A DNA stretch of 64,000 nt from Methylobacterium sp. PvR107 (lineage in GTDB: Bacteria; Pseudomonadota; Alphaproteobacteria; Rhizobiales; Beijerinckiaceae), in assembly GCF_017833295.1 (NCBI RefSeq), contig NZ_JAFIBW010000001.1, forward strand, positions 6,252,001-6,316,000, read 5' to 3'. The position numbers were made by a program, and so were the translations under genes. The notes under the pieces are model-generated. The model had not been told where the DNA came from and did no database searches. It was given only the letters and a program-made list of their open reading frames with translations. How positions within the stretch are numbered: position 1 is the first letter of the stretch; the number at the start of each line of letters is the position of its first letter. Shown piece after piece: positions 9,801 to 19,314 of the stretch.

Positions 9801-10768
9801 CGCCCGGCCAGACGCGTCTCGGCCACGTAGCGGAAGAACGGGTCGTCGCGCACCGCCCGGCTGCCGGCGCGCGCCTGCACGAAGCCGGCCGGGTCGAAGT
9901 CCGGACGCGGGCCGACGAGCCGCCGCCAGCCCTCCGCCACGTAGGCGCGCAGCAGCGCCGCGTCCGTGGCGCCGGCCAGGGCCTCCGCCTGCGCGGCGCT
10001 CAGGCCCCGCCGGTAATGGGCAGCGTCGAAATAGGGCGCGAGCGTCGCGACCCGCAGCGCCAGCGCCTCGGCGGCCTCCGGCCGGGCGGGGCCGCCGTGC
10101 AGGACGTAGTGCACGAGCGGGTTCTGGGTGGCGTAGGTGATCCCGCGGGTCAGGCAGTAGGCCAGGGTGTCGAACCGGGGCGACGGCTCGCGGCCCTCGC
10201 GCCAGCCCGAGGCCATGTAGTGGTCGACCGGATCGACGCCGGCGGCCGCGAGGTCGGGGTTGCCGGCGAGATAGAACGGCCCGTCCACGAGGCGGCGGGC
10301 GAGGCGCTGGGCCTCGGCCGTGTCGGGCTTCGGCAGGGCCGCGCCCGTGTCCGCGCCGCCGGCCGCACCGGCCCGGCGCTTGTGCGCCGCGAGGGCGTGC
10401 AGGAACGGGTTGATGCCGGCCCGGGCGAGATGGGGCCGGGCGGCGAGGTAGGCGGCGGAGGAGAAGTCGGGCCGCGGGTCGCGGCCCTCGCGCCAGCCCT
10501 GGACCAGGTAGTCGCGCACCGGATCGGCCGTGATCCCGTACCAGCTCGCGTAGAACGCCGCGTCGAAACACGGCGCCAGCGCCGCGACCAGACGGGTCTC
10601 GAGCTCGTCGGCCTTCGTCGCGTCCGCACCGGCCCAGAGGCGGTGCACGGCCGCCGGGCTGGCCAGCGGATCGCACAGCCGGCCGAGGCGGCGCCCGATC
10701 CGCCGCACGGCCGATACCGGGCCATCTCCGTCGGAGCCGCGGCGCATCTCAGGACTCTGCGGAGGCAC
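6806..10768 (-). CDS. Giant multidomain glycosyltransferase: six degenerate repeats, then GT2, then GT4
   Basis: A 1320-residue protein. Residues about 50-610 hold six degenerate copies of a 65-75 residue module built on FDxxFYxxxYP, GWREGRDPRPDF, AYLxxxP and NPFLHY, known from polysaccharide glycosyltransferases but of unknown role. Residues about 622-880 form a GT2 domain (VVVIVPVYKG, AVNDRSPD, LLNSDAQVFG, GYGEENDWCLRA). Residues about 915-1320 form a GT4 domain (HSWGGGIQRHIDDM, IHVHSLAGLRWAA, WTLHDYSPVC). The GT2 part is interrupted by an acidic EPDA tandem repeat. The GTG at 10768 gives the longest form; an ATG at 10747 is also possible. No membrane segment or signal peptide is apparent. 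Its stop overlaps the acetyltransferase start. Confidence 0.85.
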   Translation of the reverse strand: MPPQSPEMRRGSDGDGPVSAVRRIGRRLGRLCDPLASPAAVHRLWAGADATKADELETRLVAALAPCFDAAFYASWYGITADPVRDYLVQGWREGRDPRPDFSSAAYLAARPHLARAGINPFLHALAAHKRRAGAAGGADTGAALPKPDTAEAQRLARRLVDGPFYLAGNPDLAAAGVDPVDHYMASGWREGREPSPRFDTLAYCLTRGITYATQNPLVHYVLHGGPARPEAAEALALRVATLAPYFDAAHYRRGLSAAQAEALAGATDAALLRAYVAEGWRRLVGPRPDFDPAGFVQARAGSRAVRDDPFFRYVAETRLAGREPFAEPERLNVPAVDEAWYRATYPDVGGREPYLHFAGIGWRELRDPGPGRSTLAALLRVCGLRPARAPVEDTGWLGAIGAGPVERAALLDLQARLVAGHVDHAFYRARYGLPADADAVRDYCDTGWRRGRNPRPDFNGQAYLEAHPGVRETGLAPFVHFLATALMHGTDISAGAFDPRYGAPDSREAALADEAREIAPFFDAAYYAKRNPDAAAAQGGPLAHFVAYGQHEGRDPSAGFSTIFYKETYGHLFGPGESPFLHYVRTGRAAGLMAAPEDLGTAPPMTAPAPEDWDGLPQALPIDQARVVVIVPVYKGRGETLRALHACLAAPQTTPFTLLAVNDRSPDPELAADLAELARRGLFHLVENAQNLGFVRSVNRALSLRQGRAVVLLNSDAQVFGDWLDRLVAHAEPDAEPDAEPDAEPAGAARPRVGSVTPLSNNATICSYPRFNANNTMPLEIDRPDLDRLAAQINRGRAVPVPTGVGFCMYMSADALDAVGALDAEAFGKGYGEENDWCLRASKAGFTNLLAEDVYVYHAGQISFGLDEGGEYDQGQAALLAKHPDYPARVGQFVQADPGRGGRARLDLARLARHCAGRALLYVTHSWGGGIQRHIDDMIAKARAEGLAVVLLQIDRTRNLEVRVAYRGAAFLYLPNLGSLYLPRDAEALSGFIAALAPVLIHVHSLAGLRWAAAGALMDLVAGSGRPYAWTLHDYSPVCHRNHLVQPDGRYCGLAPVAECRACLAADAEGFEEPDPGERRAAFGAFLAGAARVFAPSSDTAARIRGVYPDLAITVRPHLEPERAVRDTALQRPGRVRRVAVLGAISATKGGLFLQALATDAQDRGLPLRFSIVGFSDPALTGGLERAGVTETGRYVGDHEALDMVWRVSADLVLLPAIWPETYSYALTLALRTGLPVAAFDLGAPGERLRAYPNGHCLPYALATDPAAFNDRLLAIDISETGRLSGPIQAAEYGDLRHAYYGLDPAPAGTERPIDEDAA
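8532..8577. repeat. 12-bp coding minisatellite (about 3.8 copies) inside the GT2 domain
   Basis: The plus-strand unit is ggctcggcatca with small variants (first copy ggttcggcatca, second ggctcggcgtca). On the minus strand it encodes Glu-Pro-Asp-Ala repeated between HA and the GAARPRVGSVTP stretch. Gain or loss of units changes the protein by four residues without a frameshift. Confidence 0.85.
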
Positions 10769-11077
10769 GTTGGCCGCGGGCCGTCACGGGGCGCGGCCTC
10801 CATCGGCCGCCCTCGGGGCGGGCGCGGTCGAGGCGCAGGTCTCGGATCGGTTCATGGGCGGCAGCTGGCGGGCAGCGTCGGGAGCGCAGGGCGCGCGAGA
10901 GGATGAGGGCGTCGATGCCCCGTCGCACTAACGGAACCGGCGAAGTCCGTAAACCGTGGTCCACCGGAAGGTGCCGCCCGCCGACCCGACAGCGAGCCCC
11001 GGAGCAACCCCCGCACCGCAGCCAGAGCTCCGAACTCGGGTTAACGAGGCTTGGCTCCAGCGCGGAGGGGCCATCCC

Positions 11078-11218
11078 GTCAATCCGGGACTGCGGAGCAG
11101 GGCCCGGAATCCAGATCCGCGGCGCGCGGACGGCATGGCACGGTCGGCGGATCCGGATTGCCCGCTTCCGGCGTGCCCCTCCGGGTCCGGGCCCGCCTGC
11201 GGCGCCTCCCGGAACGAC
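11078..11218 (-). repeat. Dispersed intergenic palindromic element, copy B
   Basis: Read on the minus strand it begins gtcgttccgggaggcgccgc and ends in gtcccggattgac, with inverted-repeat ends (gtcgttccggg / cccgg-attgac). It aligns with the plus-strand element at 35140-35261, sharing the same ends and internal blocks such as cccggaccc and gatccgcc. It is a non-coding MITE- or BIME-like repeat. Confidence 0.7.
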
Positions 11219-11319
11219 GGCGTGGTTGTTGCGCGGCAAGCGCCACGCGGAAGCGCGGCAACCCGTTAACCCGCATTCGCGGCCGTGGCACCGCAGCCCC
11301 GCCCCTTGCGGGTGACCAT

Positions 11320-11354
11320 ATTTCGTTATATCTAAAAATACGTCATATCGAAAT
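11320..11354. promoter_or_regulatory. Operator-like inverted repeat upstream of the PadR gene
   Basis: The arms atttcgttatat (11320-11331) and atatcgaaat (11345-11354) form an imperfect dyad in an AT-rich patch ending 13 bases before the ATG of the PadR-type gene. PadR proteins commonly bind such dyads at their own promoters, so autoregulation is likely. Binding itself is inferred. Confidence 0.6.
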
Positions 11355-11367
11355 TGGATCGAAACAG

Positions 11368-12000
11368 ATGCACCCCTCGTTCCTGCCCTGGTTCCGTGCC
11401 GACCCCTTCGACGCCTATCGCGTCCGCGCGCATCGCGGCCCGATGGGCGCGGATCCGCGCGGGCGGCACGGTCCCCACGGGCCTCACGGCCGCACGCCCG
11501 GCGACCGGCGGATGTTCGGCCGCGGCGGCCGCGGCGATCTCGCGCGCTTCTTCGCCCATGGCGATCTGCGCCTCGTCATCCTCCACCTCATCGCCGAGAA
11601 GCCGCGGCACGGCTACGAGATCATCAAGGCCATCGAGGAGCGGGTCGGCGGCGCCTACAGCCCGAGCCCCGGCACGGTCTACCCGACGCTCACGCTCCTC
11701 GAGGAGCTCGGCCACGTGACGGTGACCCCCGGGGAGGGGACCAAGCGGCTGCACACGATCACCCCGGAGGGACAGAGCTTCCTCGACGGCAACCGCTCGA
11801 CCCTTGAGGCGATCCTCGCCCGGATGGCCGAGGCGGAGGCGGCGCGCGGCGACGGGCCGCCGCCCTCCGTGGTGCGCGCCAAGGAGGGGCTGAAGCTCGC
11901 CTTGCAGATGCGGCTCGCCCGCGGGCCGCTCAGCGCGGACCAGACGGCGGCGATCACCGCGGCCCTGGAAGCGGCCACCGCCGCGGTGGAGCAGGCGTGA
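11368..12000 (+). CDS. PadR-family transcriptional regulator with His-rich N-terminus (YqjI-like)
   Basis: A 210-residue regulator. Residues about 60-140 form the PadR winged helix (LVILHLIAEKPRHGYEIIKAIEER, then SPSPGTVYPTLTLLEELGHV). The C-terminal part is a helical dimerisation region. Residues 25-50 are rich in His, Gly and Arg (GRHGPHGPHGR), as in E. coli YqjI, a nickel-binding PadR repressor of a ferric reductase. Metal sensing is thus plausible but not shown. The ATG at 11368 is chosen because the frame upstream is repeat-derived and a dyad lies just before it. No obvious target gene adjoins it; the genes on both sides are glycosyltransferases. Confidence 0.87.
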   Translation: MHPSFLPWFRADPFDAYRVRAHRGPMGADPRGRHGPHGPHGRTPGDRRMFGRGGRGDLARFFAHGDLRLVILHLIAEKPRHGYEIIKAIEERVGGAYSPSPGTVYPTLTLLEELGHVTVTPGEGTKRLHTITPEGQSFLDGNRSTLEAILARMAEAEAARGDGPPPSVVRAKEGLKLALQMRLARGPLSADQTAAITAALEAATAAVEQA

Positions 12001-12024
12001 GGCGATGCGATCGGGAGAACGCCG

Positions 12025-12966
12025 GTGCCTGACCCGCGCCTGAGCCGCCTCGTCCTCGGGATCACCCTGTTCCGGCCGGGGCGGGACCAGGTGGACCGGG
12101 CCGTGGGGCAGGCCGCGGCGGGATTCGCCGCGGTGATCGCCTTCGACAATGGCGGCCTCGCCGCCGCGGATGCGGGACGCCTCGCCCGGGCCGGCGTGAC
12201 CCTGCTGTCGGACGGGAGGAACCTCGGCATCGCCGCGGCGCTCAACCGGATCGCCGAGGCCGCCCGCGCGGCGGGGGCCGAGGCCCTCCTGCTCCTCGAC
12301 CAGGACGCCGAGCCGCCCGAACACCTCGCCGCCGCCCTGCTGGCCGCCCGCGACCGGCTGCGCGACGCCGGGATCCCCGTGGCGGTGGTGGGACCGGCCC
12401 CCGCGCCCACCACCGGCCACAAGGCGCCCGCCTACCCGCCCCGCCCGGCCGCGCCGGAGCGCGACGACCTCGCCCCGGTGCAGTTCCTGGCGACCTCGGG
12501 CTCGCTCATCGACCTCGACGCCTTCGCCCGGGTCGGGCCGTTCCGGGCCGACTTCTTCATCGACGGGGTCGAGCTCGAATGGTGCTTTCGCGCCTGGGCC
12601 TGCGGCTACGGCTGCTACGTCGCCCGCGCCGTCGCGATCCCCCACCGGGTCGGTGGCGGGGTGATCCGGGCCTTCGGGATCATCATGCCGCGCCAGCCCC
12701 TGTTCCGCATGGGGACCTACCTGCGCAACGCCGTCTATGCCTGGCGCCTGCCGCACGTGCCGCTGCGCTGGAAGCTTGCCCAGGCCGCCTACCTGCCGCT
12801 CCAGGCCGGGCTGTACTGGGCGGATTCCGGCTGGCGGCCCGCCGTGCTGATGCGGCTCCTCGCCGCCGCCCGCGACGGCGCCCTCGGGCGCCTCGGCCCG
12901 CCCGAGGATCTTGCCGAGGATCTTGCCGAAGAACTTGCCAAGCATCTGCCCCAGGACCGACCGTGA
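12025..12966 (+). CDS. GT2 family glycosyltransferase, rhamnosyltransferase-like
   Basis: A 313-residue GT2 enzyme with FDNGGL, a GRNLGIAAALNRIAEAA pocket motif, LLDQDAEPP as the DXD-type metal site, a TSGSLIDL segment and FIDGVELEWCFRAW as the catalytic-base motif. This pattern matches the RfbF/RfbN-like rhamnosyltransferase group that builds O-antigen or other polysaccharide. The start is GTG at 12025 with GGGAG seven bases upstream. Its stop overlaps the next start (GTGA), so the two transferases are likely made together. The C-terminal tail has two near-identical LAED/LAEE motifs. Confidence 0.83.
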   Translation: MPDPRLSRLVLGITLFRPGRDQVDRAVGQAAAGFAAVIAFDNGGLAAADAGRLARAGVTLLSDGRNLGIAAALNRIAEAARAAGAEALLLLDQDAEPPEHLAAALLAARDRLRDAGIPVAVVGPAPAPTTGHKAPAYPPRPAAPERDDLAPVQFLATSGSLIDLDAFARVGPFRADFFIDGVELEWCFRAWACGYGCYVARAVAIPHRVGGGVIRAFGIIMPRQPLFRMGTYLRNAVYAWRLPHVPLRWKLAQAAYLPLQAGLYWADSGWRPAVLMRLLAAARDGALGRLGPPEDLAEDLAEELAKHLPQDRP

Positions 12967-13931
12967 CCGACCGCCCTGCCCTCGACGTGGTGATCGTCAA
13001 CTGGAACGGCGGCGCGCTGCTGCGCGCCTGCCTCGCGGGCCTCGCGGCCGCCCGGGACGCCGAGGCGGTGCAGGTCACCGTCGTGGACAATGCCTCGGCG
13101 GACGGCTCCACCGAGGACCTGCCCGCTTTGCCCCGCCCGCTCCGGCTGATCCGGAACGACGCCAATCTCGGCTTCGGCCGGGCCTGCGATCAGGGCGCCG
13201 CGGCGGGCGATGCCCCCGCGATCCTGTTCCTCAACCCGGACACGCAGGTCGCGCCCGACGCCCTCCGCATCGCCCGGGCCGCCCTCATGGCCGATCCGCG
13301 GACCGGGATCGTCGGGGCGCGGCTGGTCGATCCGGACGGGCGGACCGCGCGCTCCTGCGCCCGGGCCCCCTCGGCGCCGGACCTCCTCGGCCGCGCCCTG
13401 GCGCTGGACCGGCTGGGCCTCGTGCGGCCGCACTTCCTCCGCGAATGGGACCACGAAGAGGACCGCGCCGTCGACCAGGTGATGGGCGCCTTCCTGATGA
13501 TCCGCCGCGACCTGTTCCAGGCGCTCGGCGGGTTCGACCCGCGCTTCTTCGTCTACTGGGAGGATGTCGACCTCTGCACCCGTGCCCGGGCTGCGGGCTT
13601 CGCCGTGCGGCACGTGGCCGGGGCGGTCGTGCGCCATGTCGGCCAGGGCACGACCCGGCAGGTGCGGGCGCGGCGGCTGTTCTACTTCCTGCGCAGCCAG
13701 ATCCTGTATGCCGGCAAGCATCACGGCCCGGCCGCGGCCCTCGCGCTGACCGCGGCGAGCTTCGGCGCGCAGGTGCCCCTGCGGCTCGCCCTGGCGCTCG
13801 CCCACCGCTCCCCCGCGGAGGCCGCGGAGGTTCTGCGGGCCGCGGCCCTGCTGGCCGCTTCGCTGCCGGATCTCGTGTCGGGCCTCCGGTCGGGCCTTCC
13901 GGGCGCTTCGCGCGTGCGAAGGGCCGGCTGA
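12963..13931 (+). CDS. GT2 family glycosyltransferase
   Basis: A 322-residue GT2 enzyme with the classic order VVIVNWNGG at the N-terminus, VDNASADGS, NLGFGRACDQG, FLNPDTQV (DXD site) and FFVYWEDVDLCTRARAAGF (acceptor/base site). The last third contains hydrophobic helices (AALALTAASFGAQVPLRLALALA) that may sit at the membrane. The GTG start at 12963 overlaps the preceding stop. Longer frames upstream are out-of-phase shadows of the preceding gene. It most likely adds a sugar to the same glycan as its neighbour. Confidence 0.85.
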   Translation: MTDRPALDVVIVNWNGGALLRACLAGLAAARDAEAVQVTVVDNASADGSTEDLPALPRPLRLIRNDANLGFGRACDQGAAAGDAPAILFLNPDTQVAPDALRIARAALMADPRTGIVGARLVDPDGRTARSCARAPSAPDLLGRALALDRLGLVRPHFLREWDHEEDRAVDQVMGAFLMIRRDLFQALGGFDPRFFVYWEDVDLCTRARAAGFAVRHVAGAVVRHVGQGTTRQVRARRLFYFLRSQILYAGKHHGPAAALALTAASFGAQVPLRLALALAHRSPAEAAEVLRAAALLAASLPDLVSGLRSGLPGASRVRRAG

Positions 13932-13940
13932 TCCGGTACG

Positions 13941-13961
13941 CCACGGCCCGGTGGGCCGTGG
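13941..13961. terminator. Perfect GC hairpin after the GT2 pair
   Basis: CCACGGCCC, loop GGT, GGGCCGTGG: a perfect 9-bp stem starting nine bases after the GT2 stop. There is no T-tract, so factor-independent termination is uncertain. Confidence 0.45.
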
Positions 13962-14088
13962 AGGACGGCTGCGCCGAGCGTGGATCCGCGATGCCGCACG
14001 CGACCCCGAGCACCGCCGTCACGGCCGCCTGCCTCCCGACCGGCGGAGCCGGCCGTGAGGGCGGCGCCGCGCCGACGCCGGTGCGGGC

Positions 14089-15042
14089 ATGAACCGGCCC
14101 TCGGCCGGTGGCGCCCGGTTCTGGGGCCTCGCCTTCCTGGGCCTCGGCCTGCCGGTCTGCGTCGCCCTGGCACTGATCGGCCCGCCCGGCCCGGCCCTCG
14201 ACGCCGTCGGCCGGCTGGCCGGCGCGGCGCTCGGCCCCGGCCCCGCGGATGCCGCGCGGCTCGGTCGGCTCGCCAACGTCGCCCTGTTCCTGACTCTCGG
14301 CCTCTCCGCCCTGGCGCTGGCCGCCCGGGGACGCGCGGCGCTGTTCGCGCTGCTCTGCCTGCCGGCCTCGCTCGCGGCCGCGAGCGGCCCGGAGGGTGTC
14401 GTGGTCGCGCTGGCCGCCCTCGCCGCCGCGCTGCTCACGCCCCGGCCGCTGACGGGTCGTGGACGGCCTGCGCGCCTTGCCGCAGCGACGCTGGCGATCG
14501 CCCTGGCGGTGCTGGCGCGGCCGGCCTGCGCGCCGCTCGCCGGGATGCTGCTGGTGCCGTTCCCGCCCGCGGGGCGGTTCGGCCGCTTCGGCCGGGATCG
14601 CCTGGCGCCCGCGGTTCTCGCGCTTCTGGCCGCCCTTCTGCCCGCCCTCTTCCGGACGTCGCTCGCCGCCGGGGCCGGGGGTGAGGCCGCCCCGTCCCCG
14701 TCCTGGCCCCCCGCCCTCTCCGGCCTCTGGGCTCTGGTCCTGCTGGTGACGCCCCTCGCCCTGCGGCGCGGTCCCCTGCCCCCGCCGGCGGAGCGGCTCT
14801 GGCTCGTCGGATGCGCGGTGCTGGGCCTGTGGCTGGCGGGGCTTGCGCAGGCGCTCGCGCCCGCCGGTCATGCCGACGGGCTGCAGGTCCGCGATCTGCT
14901 GCCGCTGGGAGCGCTGCTGGTTCCGGCCTTCGCCCGGGGGCGGATCGGCACCGCCGACTCCCTGACCTGGCCAGCCCTCCTCCCGGTGCTCGCGGCCGCC
15001 GCGACCCTTGCGGCTTTGGTCGTCCTGATCGGGTCCGCGTGA
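14089..15042 (+). CDS. Multi-pass membrane protein, weakly DUF2142-like
   Basis: A 317-residue, very Ala/Leu-rich protein with about eight hydrophobic segments (for example FWGLAFLGLGLPVCVALALI near the start and LLPVLAAAATLAALVVLIG at the end). The motif GLQVRDLLPLGALLVP recalls the GxQGRYxxPLxP block of DUF2142 glycan-related membrane proteins, but the protein is shorter than that family and lacks its N-terminal half, so it could be a shortened member. It sits at the end of the polysaccharide genes and ends seven bases before the convergent rutD-like gene. Function is unknown. Confidence 0.6.
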   Translation: MNRPSAGGARFWGLAFLGLGLPVCVALALIGPPGPALDAVGRLAGAALGPGPADAARLGRLANVALFLTLGLSALALAARGRAALFALLCLPASLAAASGPEGVVVALAALAAALLTPRPLTGRGRPARLAAATLAIALAVLARPACAPLAGMLLVPFPPAGRFGRFGRDRLAPAVLALLAALLPALFRTSLAAGAGGEAAPSPSWPPALSGLWALVLLVTPLALRRGPLPPPAERLWLVGCAVLGLWLAGLAQALAPAGHADGLQVRDLLPLGALLVPAFARGRIGTADSLTWPALLPVLAAAATLAALVVLIGSA

Positions 15043-15049
15043 GGCAGGC

Positions 15050-15841
15050 TCAGGGCCGGTCGAGGAACTCCAGCAGCACCCGGTTGAACGCCTCCGGCCG
15101 GGTGACACTATGGGCGTGACCGCCCTCGGGGGCGAGGTCGAGGCGGGCCTTGGGCAAAGCCGCCGCGAGGCGCTCGGAGCGCGTGTAGGGCACCAGCACG
15201 TCGTCCCGGGCGGCCATCACCAGGGTCTCGTGCGGGATCTCCCCCAGGCGGTCGGCGATCGCGAAGCGTTCCAGGGCGCCGATGCGCGTGAGGACGGTCT
15301 CCGGTCCGGGGAAATGCGCCAGCGCGTGCGCCTCGTCGGCCGCGACCCGCTCGGCCTCGGCCGACAGCCAGGGGGCCGGGTACAGGAAGATCGCCTGCGC
15401 CCGCACGAAGGCCTCCGGGCCGCCCCCGGCCAGGATCGCCCGGCGGGCCGAGAAGCAGCGGCTTGTGGCCGGGTCCAGGGCGTCCCAGCCGTTGATCACC
15501 ACGATCCGCCCGACCCGTTCGGGCGCGGCGAGCGCCATCTGCAGGGCGATCAGGCCGCCCAGCGCGTGGCCGACCACGTCGGCCCGGTCGAGGCCGGCGG
15601 CATCCAGCACCGCGAGCGCGTCCCGCGCCATGGCCGGGATGTCGTGGTCCGGCCCGAGCCGGTCGGGCGAGCGCCCGGTGCCGCGGTGGTCGTAGGTGAC
15701 GACCCGCAACCGCCCGGTCAGCGCCGCCATCTGCGGCGCGAAGTAGCCCGCCGCGCCGCCGAGCCCCGGCGAGAGCAGGACCGGCCGCCCGTCCGCCGGG
15801 CCCGCCACCGCGTGATGGAGCGGAGCCGTCCCGGGGCTCAT
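15050..15841 (-). CDS. rutD: RutD-like alpha/beta hydrolase (aminoacrylate/carbamate hydrolase)
   Basis: A 263-residue alpha/beta hydrolase with SPGLGG (oxyanion region), [20 protein letters not shown] and a late [14 protein letters not shown] with the catalytic-type His. The nucleophile elbow reads GHALG: the Ser or Cys usual in this place is Ala. In the Rut pathway RutD speeds removal of aminoacrylate or carbamate, and E. coli RutD is likewise unusual. The ATG at 15841 overlaps the stop of rutC (ATGA), so the upstream in-frame extension is rejected. It is the last gene of the minus-strand rut run. Confidence 0.82.
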   Translation of the reverse strand: MSPGTAPLHHAVAGPADGRPVLLSPGLGGAAGYFAPQMAALTGRLRVVTYDHRGTGRSPDRLGPDHDIPAMARDALAVLDAAGLDRADVVGHALGGLIALQMALAAPERVGRIVVINGWDALDPATSRCFSARRAILAGGGPEAFVRAQAIFLYPAPWLSAEAERVAADEAHALAHFPGPETVLTRIGALERFAIADRLGEIPHETLVMAARDDVLVPYTRSERLAAALPKARLDLAPEGGHAHSVTRPEAFNRVLLEFLDRP

Positions 15842-16224
15842 CGGCCGAGATGCGCCACGGAGGCGATCTCCACCAGGGCGTCCGGCTTCACGAGGCCGCA
15901 CTGGATGCAGTAGCGCGCCGGCTTGTCGCCCGGGAAATACGCCGCGTAGACGGCGTTGATCGCCGCGTAATCGGCCCAGTCCTTCAGGAAGACGTGGTTG
16001 AAGGTGATGTCGTCCATCGTGCCGCCCGCGGCCTCGACCACGCCCTTGATGGTCTCCAGCACGTGCCGGGCCTGGGCGCCCGCGTCGCCGACATGGACCA
16101 CGTTGGCCTCCGCATCCAGCGGCAGCGTTCCCGAGACGTACAGGATTCCGTCGGCCAGCGTGCCCGGCACGTAGGGGGCGAGCGGCTTCCCGGTTCCCGG
16201 CGGTATCACGACCTGCTTGGGCAT
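15838..16224 (-). CDS. rutC: RutC, Rid-family 3-aminoacrylate deaminase
   Basis: A 128-residue YjgF/YER057c/UK114 (Rid) protein. It starts [21 protein letters not shown], shows [23 protein letters not shown] and the terminal [19 protein letters not shown], which matches RutC more closely than generic RidA (Arg and Cys of the ligand pocket are present). RutC acts on the aminoacrylate released from ureidoacrylate. Length is exactly as expected. It lies 43 bases after rutB and overlaps rutD. Confidence 0.93.
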   Translation of the reverse strand: MPKQVVIPPGTGKPLAPYVPGTLADGILYVSGTLPLDAEANVVHVGDAGAQARHVLETIKGVVEAAGGTMDDITFNHVFLKDWADYAAINAVYAAYFPGDKPARYCIQCGLVKPDALVEIASVAHLGR

Positions 16225-16267
16225 CGTTTCCTGACTCTCGCGGTGCGGGTGCTGGATTGCGGGTGCT

Positions 16268-18210
<1,943 letters not shown>

Positions 18211-18522
18211 CCTGCGCTCCGCCCGGCCGGTTCCCCCCGGAATCGAGTCGGCCCCGGAGGCTTGCAAAACCCGCGCGGAGGGTCAAACCCGTGGCGTCGG
18301 TCCGGCGCGAAAATGCCCACCATTCCAGCGGCCTGCACAAATGGAACGCGGACCGTGCCCAACCGCTGCGCGCTTTCTGGCCGCAGAGGTCGGTTGGTCG
18401 ACATGCGTTTTCGTGCAGTCACGCTGCCCGCGCGGTCGCACGCCGATTGCCGTCGCCGGACCGGGGACCATTTCCAGGGCACGATGATAGAATTCGGATT
18501 CGTCCAGCCGGAGTGACCGTCG
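18211..18522. other. Divergent spacer between rutA and the DUF4864 gene
   Basis: This region must carry the rut promoter. No good match to a RutR-type operator (TTGACCA-N2-TGGTCAA) or a sigma-54 promoter is seen. A ggttggtcgac stretch at about 18389-18399 is the only partial resemblance. No gene is present. Confidence 0.5.
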
Positions 18523-18933
18523 ATGCGCGCGTGGCCCGCCCTCCTCCTCCTCGTCCTCGCGGGACCGGCGGCGGCCGATGACGGCGCCCGCGCGGCGGCC
18601 CGGGCGGTCATCGCCCGGCAGGAGCAGGCGCTCGGCCGCGACGACGCGCAGACCGCCTACGACCAGGCCGCCCCGGCGATCCGCGCGCTGTTCCCGAACG
18701 CCGACCTGTTCATCGGCATGGTCCGGAACCAGTACCGCCCGGTCTATCGGCACCGCAGCTTCGTGTTCGGCGAGGCGCGGGATACGGAGGCGGCGGGCGT
18801 GATCCAGTCGGTGGCGATCCAGGACGAGTACGGCGTCGATTGGACCGCCGAGTACAGCCTCGTCCGGGACGCGGACGGTCAGTGGCGGATCACCGGCTGC
18901 CGCCTGATCAAGGCGCCGGGCACGAGCGCCTGA
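18523..18933 (+). CDS. Secreted DUF4864 protein
   Basis: A 136-residue exported protein. Residues 1-18 (MRAWPALLLLVLAGPAAA) form a signal peptide with an AxA cleavage site. The mature part shows the DUF4864 pattern: a helical start VIARQEQALGRDDAQTAYDQAAP, then FPNADLFIGMVRNQYRPVYRHRSF and a closing DGQWRITGCRL. The fold resembles NTF2-like domains; the role is unknown. GGAG lies about ten bases upstream of the ATG. It converges on the proline-rich gene at 18997 with a strong hairpin between them. Confidence 0.8.
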   Translation: MRAWPALLLLVLAGPAAADDGARAAARAVIARQEQALGRDDAQTAYDQAAPAIRALFPNADLFIGMVRNQYRPVYRHRSFVFGEARDTEAAGVIQSVAIQDEYGVDWTAEYSLVRDADGQWRITGCRLIKAPGTSA

Positions 18934-18967
18934 AGCACGAAGGCCTGAAACACGAAAGCCTGGGGGG

Positions 18968-18985
18968 CCGCCGCCTCCGCGGCGG
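18968..18985. terminator. Hairpin between convergent genes
   Basis: CCGCCGC, loop CTCC, GCGGCGG: a perfect 7-bp stem between the DUF4864 gene and the convergent proline-rich gene. It could serve both strands. There is no T-tract. Just before it, at about 18932-18966, are two direct copies of gcctgaa(g/a)cacgaa. Confidence 0.45.
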
Positions 18986-18996
18986 GGCGCGCGCGC

Positions 18997-19314
18997 TTAC
19001 CGGGCGTCCGGCTTCAGCGTCGTGAGCTTGTCGAGCAACTGCAGGGTGATGTCGGCGCAGGCCTTCGTCGAGTCGTCGTCGACGCATTTCACGTCGAGGC
19101 GGGCATCGCCGCGTTCGATGATGAAGTGCGCGCCCTTCGGCGGCGGCGGAGGTGGCGGCCCATCGGGGCCGCGCTGCGGGCCTCCGGGCGGTGGCGGGGG
19201 CGGTGCGCCGGCCTCGGGTCCGGGCTGCGGGTCGCCGGGGGGCGGCGTCTGCGCGAAGGCCACGGTGCCGGACAGCAGGGCCGCGACGCTCGCGAGGGCG
19301 ATGATTCGGGTCAT
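18997..19314 (-). CDS. Small secreted proline-rich protein
   Basis: A 105-residue protein with a clear signal peptide (MTRIIALASVAALLSGTVAFA, cut after AFA), a Pro/Gly spacer of about 40 residues with runs of six or seven prolines, and a folded tail containing FIIERGDARLDVKCVDDDSTKACADI with two cysteines that may pair. No family is recognised. The Pro-rich linker suggests a periplasmic or envelope-spanning stalk. Strong codon periodicity and the signal peptide argue for a real gene. Confidence 0.68.
   Translation of the reverse strand: MTRIIALASVAALLSGTVAFAQTPPPGDPQPGPEAGAPPPPPPGGPQRGPDGPPPPPPPKGAHFIIERGDARLDVKCVDDDSTKACADITLQLLDKLTTLKPDAR

Larger units (their letters stand above)
10769..11367. 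other. Spacer with a dispersed palindromic element and an operator-like dyad
   Basis: A divergent spacer between the giant glycosyltransferase and the PadR gene. It holds the 141-bp repeat element at 11078-11218 and the dyad at 11320-11354. A plus-strand open frame runs through most of it in phase with padR, but its translation is low-complexity and arises from the repeat, so no separate gene is called. Confidence 0.6.

Noticed and set aside
6872..10906. 1344-codon open frame on the plus strand
   Set aside because: It is the antisense shadow of the giant glycosyltransferase. Its translation is Arg/Gly/Val-rich low-complexity text without motifs.
18211..18400. Sigma-54 promoter or RutR operator before rutA
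   Set aside because: No GG-N10-GC arrangement or TTGACCA dyad was found in the right place.
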